A DNA stretch of 13,516 bases from Verrucomicrobiota bacterium (GTDB lineage Bacteria; Verrucomicrobiota; Verrucomicrobiia; Limisphaerales; UBA8199), in the NCBI GenBank assembly GCA_026397855.1, contig JAPLUA010000306.1, forward strand, positions 1-13,516. Direction: 5' to 3'. Each line of letters starts with the position of its first letter. Position 1 is the first letter of the stretch. Under the pieces are notes generated by a model. The model worked only from the letters and a program-made list of their open reading frames with translations, was not told the origin of the DNA and did no database searches. Shown here one piece after another: positions 6,434 through 13,516 of this stretch. The position numbers were made by a program, and so were the translations under genes.

Positions 6434-7363
6434 TCAGCCCCCGATTGCCTTGACCGTGATCTCGAGGCTGGCCGTGTCCGCGACGTTCAGAATCTGCGCA
6501 TTCCTGTCAATCCGCTTCATGAATCCGCTCAGGGCGGTGCCCGGGCCCAGCTCGATAAACCGGGTGAACCCTTGGGCGAGGAGGTAGCGCATGGACTCTT
6601 CCCATCGCACGGAGGAGGTGACCTGCTCGACCAGCCGGGCACGAACCGCTTCAGGGCCCTCGTGCGGGCAGGCTGTGACATTGGAGATGACGGGAACTGA
6701 AGGCGCCGTGATGGCCACACCCGCTAACTCCGCCTGGAGCTTGGGCTGGGCGCTAGCCATGAGCGGGGAATGATACGCGCCAGCCACAGGGAGCGGCAGG
6801 GCGCGCCTGGCGCCCTTGGCCTTCGCAAGGTCGCAGGCGTGCGCGATCTTGTCGGACGCCCCCGAAATCACGATCTGGCCCGGGCAATTCAGATTGGCGA
6901 GGGACACCCCCGCCTGCCCGCAAACCTCGCGCGTTGGCCCCTCATCCAGGCCGATAACCGCTGCCATGCCCCCGTGGGTAGCTTCGCAGGCCTCCTGCAT
7001 GAAGCGCCCGCGTTGGCGCACAACCTTCAGGCCGTCCTCGAAACTCATCGCGCCCCCTGCGGTCAGCGCGGTGAACTCGCCCAGGGACAAGCCGGCGGTT
7101 GCCTGGAAGGCGAGCGAGGGAACTCGCCCCTTGAGCAGCTCAAGGGCGACCCAGCTCACGAGGAAGATCCCCGGCTGCGCGTTCTCGGTCCTGGTCAGCT
7201 CCGGCTCCGGCCCGCTGAAACAAACCGAGGCGAGATCGTATCCGAGTGCCGCGTTGGCGTGGTCAAACCAGCCTCTGGCCGCGGGCGAGATCTCGGCCAG
7301 ATCTCTTCCCATGCCCACCACTTGTGCGCCTTGTCCTGCAAATAACAGTGCTGTTTTGCTCAT
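6434..7363 (-). CDS. fabD: Malonyl-CoA:acyl carrier protein transacylase
   Basis: The product is 309 residues, the usual FabD length. It moves malonyl groups from CoA to ACP in the cytoplasm, supplying FabF. Motifs in order: FAGQGAQVVGMG (8-19), the nucleophile elbow GLSLGEFTAL with S93, R118 in RQRGRFMQ, which binds the malonyl carboxylate in this family, and H198 in VAGAYHSPLM. The elbow reads GLSLG rather than the E. coli GHSLG, a substitution also common in FabD of other phyla. It is the first gene of the - strand cluster and is divergent from the efflux operon. No Shine-Dalgarno site precedes ATG 7363; a 6-bp hairpin sits directly against the start codon. Confidence 0.97.
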   Translation of the reverse strand: MSKTALLFAGQGAQVVGMGRDLAEISPAARGWFDHANAALGYDLASVCFSGPEPELTRTENAQPGIFLVSWVALELLKGRVPSLAFQATAGLSLGEFTALTAGGAMSFEDGLKVVRQRGRFMQEACEATHGGMAAVIGLDEGPTREVCGQAGVSLANLNCPGQIVISGASDKIAHACDLAKAKGARRALPLPVAGAYHSPLMASAQPKLQAELAGVAITAPSVPVISNVTACPHEGPEAVRARLVEQVTSSVRWEESMRYLLAQGFTRFIELGPGTALSGFMKRIDRNAQILNVADTASLEITVKAIGG

Positions 7364-7378
7364 AGTCGGCTGCGACTA
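7363..7378 (-). promoter_or_regulatory. Hairpin abutting the fabD start codon
   Basis: The sequence TAGTCG-GCTG-CGACTA (7363-7378 on +) is a perfect inverted repeat with 6-bp arms. In the fabD mRNA it forms a stem whose last base is the A of the AUG, and it occupies the place where a Shine-Dalgarno site would be expected; none is present. It may limit ribosome access or mark a structure-dependent initiation site. Short stems of this size occur by chance, so the call is tentative. Confidence 0.35.
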
Positions 7379-7479
7379 AACACTAAAGCTCTGCCGGAGG
7401 AAAGCCGAGAGAGTAAATGATTGAACATTTGACGCGTTTACCTTTCTATTAGGTTACATGCGGCTCGGGCGAACATTTC

Positions 7480-7497
7480 TGGCGATCGCGATCGCCA
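7480..7497. promoter_or_regulatory. 18-bp perfect palindrome containing two overlapping GCGATCGC octamers
   Basis: TGGCGATCGCGATCGCCA equals its own reverse complement. It contains GCGATCGC twice, overlapping by two bases; this octamer is the HIP1 word abundant in cyanobacterial genomes. It lies about 117 bases upstream of fabD and 315 bases upstream of the outer-membrane-factor gene, a reasonable place for an operator. It also overlaps the possible small frame starting at 7458, so a coding origin cannot be excluded. Confidence 0.4.
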
Positions 7498-7723
7498 CCC
7501 TCTGGGCGGCGGTGGGGAGCTCGAGAACTCCGAGGTTGCTCCCATCAGGCCCTTGCTGCTGCTGCTGGCCGCTTTAACCGTGGCGCCGGAGCCTGGGGCG
7601 CCAAATGCCCCTGTGGCCGAGGTTCTCATCGCGTCTTCCCCGCCGGAAGCAGACCCCCGGCCCTGGCAATTCTCCCAGCGCGCGGCTCCGCCGCCACGCG
7701 CGCCTTCTATCGCTTCCTAGCTG

Positions 7724-7737
7724 GTCCCCGCGGGGAC
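7724..7737. repeat. 14-bp perfect palindrome upstream of the efflux operon
   Basis: GTCCCCGCGGGGAC is fully self-complementary and lies 74 bases before the start of the outer-membrane-factor gene. A second dyad, GGCGT-AATTC-ACGCC, follows at 7752-7766. Either could be a regulator site for metal-responsive control, or an mRNA leader hairpin; no T tract follows, so termination is unlikely. Confidence 0.33.
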
Positions 7738-7751
7738 TCTTCCACGCGTGC

Positions 7752-7766
7752 GGCGTAATTCACGCC
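7752..7766. promoter_or_regulatory. GGCGT-N5-ACGCC dyad upstream of the efflux operon
   Basis: Five-base perfect arms flank AATTC, 45 bases before the ATG of the outer-membrane-factor gene. Spacing and symmetry fit a small dimeric-regulator half-site pair, and the position fits the promoter or leader of this operon. No family-specific consensus is recognised, and arms this short are expected by chance now and then. Confidence 0.25.
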
Positions 7767-7811
7767 TCACGGCCTTTCCGTTTGCAGGTTTCCCATCTGA
7801 GTTGTCTGTTT

Positions 7812-9128
7812 ATGAAGCGAGAAGTTTATTATGGATGGCCACTGCTCCTGGCGGTGGTGCTGGGCGGCGCGGGCACGCTGCCGGTAATGAGCCAGGAATT
7901 TCCAGGTGGACCCGGCACCCGCTCCCTGACGTTGGAGGGAGCAATCGGGCTGGCGCTGGCAAGCAATCCCCGGCTCAGCGCGGCGGGCAGCCAGGTCGCT
8001 GGCGCCGCGGGACGCGCTTACCAGTCGAAGCTCTGGCCCAATCCCGAGCTGGAGTTGAGCGCGGAGGATTGGCCCACGGGCGGGGGAGGTTTCACCGATT
8101 CCAAGAAACTGGTGGGCCTGTCGCAGGCGTTTCCGTTCCCGGGCAAGAAGAAGTTGGACGGAGCAATCGGGAGGCTCGGGGTGCGAGTGAGCCAGGCGGA
8201 GTATGACCTGCGGCGGGTGGAGTTGGTGCGGGAGGTGAAAACGGCATTCTTCGAGGTGCTGGCCGCGGCGCGCCTGGTGGAGGTGGCGCGGGAACTGGTG
8301 GCCGTTGCGGAGTCGTCGGCGGCCACGGCGCGGAAGCGGGTGCTGGCGGGGGCGGCGGCGGACCAGGAGCTGTTGCGCGCGGAGATTCCCCTGGAACAGG
8401 CCCGGACCGAGCTGGCCGGCTTTGAGCGGGAGCAGGAGACCTCGCACCAGAAGCTGGCGAACCTGCTGGGGCGTCCTGATTTGGCCGGGGCGCCCGTGTC
8501 CGGCGCCCTGGCGGAGACGGTCAGCCTGGCAGTGCTGGATGCGGGGCCGGGGCAGTGGCTCGCCAGGCACCCCGGGGTCGTGGCGGCGCGAGCGGGCAAG
8601 GAGCGGGCGGAGGCGGCGGAGCGCCGCGCCAGGCTGGAGCCTTATCCCGATGTCAAGATCGGGGCCGCCGGCGGGCAGGAGGCCGATGGGCTGGGCTCGA
8701 TCGTGCAGTTCAGCATATCCGTGCCGCTGCCGATTATTGACCGGTCCAAGGGCAGGAAGCAGGAGGCGCAGGCCAACGTGGCGGCAGCGGACGCCGAGCT
8801 GGAAGCCACGGAGCAGCGGCTGCTTCGGGATTGGGGCATCGCCAGCCAGCGCCTGCGGACTGCGGTCCAACAGGCGGCCAGTTACCATGACCGGATTCTG
8901 CCCAAGGCAAACGAGGCGCTACGGCTGGTCCAACGCGGTTTCGAGGAAGGGAAATTCGGTTTCATTGACCTGCTGGACACCCAGCGGACCGCGGCCGAGG
9001 CACGGCTGGCCTACCAACAGAAACTGCTGGAGCTCAATACCGCGCAGGCGGACATCGAGGCTTTGCTGGCCCGTGGTCCGGTTGAAGGCATCCAGGCACC
9101 AGAGCTCCATTCCGCAGCTAGAAAGTGA
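7812..9128 (+). CDS. czcC: Outer-membrane factor of heavy-metal efflux (TolC/CzcC family)
   Basis: The product is 438 residues. It should form the trimeric outer-membrane channel of a tripartite exporter. ATG 7812 is chosen because it opens with MKREVYYGWP and a hydrophobic signal-peptide core (10-26); no lipobox Cys is seen. The frame runs open to an ATG at 7605, but that extension is Arg/Pro/Ser-rich and lacks a signal. Two outer-membrane-efflux repeats (PF02321 type) follow: LTLEGAIGLALASNPRL (39-55) with the family-typical LSQAFPFPGKK (103-113), and a second half with ISVPLPIIDRSKG (about 302-314) and FGFIDLLDTQRTA (about 381-393). Long Ala/Glu/Arg-rich helices between them are the expected coiled-coil tunnel. 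Its stop overlaps a GTG of the adaptor gene, so the three efflux genes are one operon. The czcC label reflects the CzcA-type pump downstream. Confidence 0.9.
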   Translation: MKREVYYGWPLLLAVVLGGAGTLPVMSQEFPGGPGTRSLTLEGAIGLALASNPRLSAAGSQVAGAAGRAYQSKLWPNPELELSAEDWPTGGGGFTDSKKLVGLSQAFPFPGKKKLDGAIGRLGVRVSQAEYDLRRVELVREVKTAFFEVLAAARLVEVARELVAVAESSAATARKRVLAGAAADQELLRAEIPLEQARTELAGFEREQETSHQKLANLLGRPDLAGAPVSGALAETVSLAVLDAGPGQWLARHPGVVAARAGKERAEAAERRARLEPYPDVKIGAAGGQEADGLGSIVQFSISVPLPIIDRSKGRKQEAQANVAAADAELEATEQRLLRDWGIASQRLRTAVQQAASYHDRILPKANEALRLVQRGFEEGKFGFIDLLDTQRTAAEARLAYQQKLLELNTAQADIEALLARGPVEGIQAPELHSAARK

Positions 9129-9139
9129 TTATTGTATCT

Positions 9140-10435
9140 ATGACCAACAAATATCTCAGCGTCCTCGTGTTAGTCCTGTCCGGTCTGATCATTCCCCCAC
9201 GGGCTGTAGTCGCCGACGTCAGTCGGCGCATTCCACCCGGGCCGGAGATGGCGCCGGCTGACGTCGGCGACTATTCTGACAAGAAAGCCGAGGGCGCGAG
9301 CGAGGCCAAGCCGGGCGCAGCCGCGAAGATGTGCTCCGAGCACAACCTGTCGGAGACGGAGTGTGGCATCTGCCACCCGGAAAGGGCCGCAACCCTCAAG
9401 CCGGGCCAGGGCTCGAAAGTCCGGTTGCCCGCCGCCGACTCGGCCAGCCTCGTCGGCGTCGAGATGGCGCAGGCGAAGGTGGGCGAAATTCCCGAGAGCA
9501 TCGAGTGCTACGCCGAGCTGGCGTTCAACCAGAACCGGCTGGCCCAGATCGCCGCCCCCGTGGGTGGCATTCTGCAGTCCGTCGAGGTGGACCTGGGGGC
9601 GAAGGTGGAGGATAAGCAGGTCCTGGCGAAGATCTGGTCGGCCGCCATCGCGGAAGCCGTGGCCAGGGCCGTGCTGAGCCACCAGACGCTGGAACGTGAG
9701 CGCAAGCTGCGGGCGGAGCGGGTGTCCTCGGAGAAGGACTTGCAGCAGGCCGAAGCCGACCACCGGACGGCTTGCCAGCAGCTCCGCATGCGGGGGTTTA
9801 CGGAAGAGCAGATTGACCTGCTGGGGCGCCAGCCCCAGGAACAGATCCTCATAGAAGTAGGCGCGCCGTTTGCCGGTGAAATCGTCGAGCGCACCGCCGT
9901 GCGCGGTTCGCTCGTGGAGGTGGGCAAGCCGCTGTTCACGCTGGTGGACCGCTCGACGATGTGGGCGATGCTCAACATCCCCGAATCGGCGCTGGCCCGG
10001 GTGAAGGTGGGGGAGACTGTGGAACTGCAGGTCGAGGCGCTGCCGGGCCGGACGTTCCGGGGCAAGCTGACCTGGATCGCCGCCGAGGTGGACGAGCGCA
10101 GCCGCATGGCGCGCGGGCGGGCCGAGGTGCCCAATCCGGACGGGGTGCTCCGGGCCAAAATGTTTGCCAAGGCGCGCATCCTGGCCCGCACCGCCGAGAA
10201 GGCGATGCTGCTGCCTGACTCGGCCATCTGCCGGATCGAGGGCAAGCCCTTCGTTTTCGTGAAGCTGGCCGATGACCTGTTTGAGGCGCGCGCGGTGACG
10301 CTGGGCTTCAAGCTCGACGGTCAGTTGCAGGTGCTGGAGGGGCTGAAGCCGGAGGAGACGGTGGTGGTAAACCACGGCTTCGCGCTCAAGTCGCAATGGC
10401 TCAGCTCGCGGATGGGCGCGGGCTGCGCGGACTAG
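9140..10435 (+). CDS. czcB: Periplasmic adaptor of heavy-metal efflux (CzcB/CusB family)
   Basis: From ATG 9140 the product is 431 residues; an in-frame GTG at 9125, overlapping the previous stop, is the alternative start. A signal peptide covers about 1-25. Residues 23-45 derive from a palindromic element. Next comes a metal-binding-like motif, C65-x2-H68-x6-C75-x2-C78-H79, resembling the N-terminal Cys/His segment found in many CzcB-type adaptors. The membrane-fusion core follows: a lipoyl half (VGGILQSVEVDLGAKVEDKQVLAKI, written here as about 137-161), a short alpha hairpin (about 168-215), the second lipoyl half (GAPFAGEIVERTAVRGS, about 240-256), then a beta barrel and membrane-proximal domain with GKPFVFVKL. 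It should link the pump to the channel in the periplasm and may hand over metal ions. The pump gene starts 7 bases after its stop. Confidence 0.9.
   Translation: MTNKYLSVLVLVLSGLIIPPRAVVADVSRRIPPGPEMAPADVGDYSDKKAEGASEAKPGAAAKMCSEHNLSETECGICHPERAATLKPGQGSKVRLPAADSASLVGVEMAQAKVGEIPESIECYAELAFNQNRLAQIAAPVGGILQSVEVDLGAKVEDKQVLAKIWSAAIAEAVARAVLSHQTLERERKLRAERVSSEKDLQQAEADHRTACQQLRMRGFTEEQIDLLGRQPQEQILIEVGAPFAGEIVERTAVRGSLVEVGKPLFTLVDRSTMWAMLNIPESALARVKVGETVELQVEALPGRTFRGKLTWIAAEVDERSRMARGRAEVPNPDGVLRAKMFAKARILARTAEKAMLLPDSAICRIEGKPFVFVKLADDLFEARAVTLGFKLDGQLQVLEGLKPEETVVVNHGFALKSQWLSSRMGAGCAD
9207..9273. repeat. 67-bp palindromic element inserted in frame in the adaptor gene
   Basis: The left arm 9207-9229 and right arm 9251-9273 are 23 bases each and complementary at every position but one (9223/9257, a G-U pair in RNA); the outer 16 bases match perfectly (TAGTCGCCGACGTCAG against CTGACGTCGGCGACTA). 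The 21-base loop is 9230-9250. The element encodes about residues 23-45 of the adaptor, VVADVSRRIPPGPEMAPADV plus GDY, just at the signal-peptide junction, where added residues are tolerated. Such long near-perfect symmetry is not expected from coding constraint and points to an inserted repeat unit, comparable in principle to the Rickettsia palindromic elements found inside genes. Confidence 0.85.
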
Positions 10436-10442
10436 GAAGCCT

Positions 10443-13516
<3,074 letters not shown>

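Larger units (their letters stand above)
7364..7811. other. Divergent intergenic region between fabD and the efflux operon
   Basis: These 448 bases must hold promoters for both the fab cluster (-) and the efflux operon (+). The fabD-proximal 100 bases are the more A/T-rich part and include TTGACG on the + strand at about 7429-7434, without a convincing -10. Further on lie an 18-bp palindrome (7480-7497), a 14-bp palindrome (7724-7737) and a GGCGT/ACGCC dyad (7752-7766). Two short + frames, 7458-7577 (39 codons, signal-like N terminus) and 7553-7720 (55 codons from TTG), are possible but not supported enough to call as genes. No regulator gene is present. Confidence 0.6.

Noticed and set aside
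7605..7811. N-terminal extension of the outer-membrane-factor frame back to ATG 7605
   Set aside because: It would add 69 Arg/Pro/Ser-rich residues ahead of a clear signal peptide starting at 7812.

Overview
The window is high-GC bacterial DNA with six to seven complete genes or near-complete genes packed around three operons, and no RNA genes or transposases that I can see. The mix of a heparinase-type lyase, a GH9 cellulase-like enzyme, signal-peptide proteins with weak Shine-Dalgarno sites, and several dispersed repeat types suggests a saccharolytic Gram-negative of the Verrucomicrobiota (Limisphaerales/Pedosphaera-like). That placement is inference from gene content and style, not from a marker gene.

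Layout. (1) 1-1624, + strand: the 3' end of a heparinase II/III-like polysaccharide lyase, followed closely by a secreted, probably outer-membrane beta-barrel protein. (2) 1625-1926: a convergent spacer filled with two inverted-repeat units built on GCAGAG/CTCTGC. (3) 1927-7363, - strand: a fatty-acid synthesis cluster in transcription order fabD, fabG, acpP, fabF, followed by a secreted GH9 glycoside hydrolase. (4) 7364-7811: a divergent spacer with several perfect palindromes. (5) 7812-13516, + strand: a heavy-metal efflux operon in the order outer-membrane factor, periplasmic adaptor, RND pump (czcC-czcB-czcA type); the pump runs off the right edge only a few residues before its expected end.

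How they work together. FabD loads malonyl groups onto the acyl carrier protein, FabF condenses, and FabG reduces the beta-keto product, so four core type II FAS functions are encoded together; fabH and plsX, common upstream neighbours, are absent here. Only acpP has a clear Shine-Dalgarno site, and a hairpin plus T-rich tract sits between acpP and fabF, which fits high ACP and lower FabF output. The efflux operon encodes all three parts of a tripartite divalent-cation exporter; the adaptor has an N-terminal Cys/His metal-binding motif and the pump has the Asp/Asp/Glu proton-relay signature of CzcA-type pumps.

The least ordinary feature is repeat DNA sitting in frame inside protein genes. A 67-bp near-perfect palindromic element lies at the signal-peptide junction of the efflux adaptor gene, and a 49-bp run of seven heptamers lies inside the GH9 gene. 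Together with the intergenic GCAGAG units, three unrelated repeat types occur within 13.5 kb.
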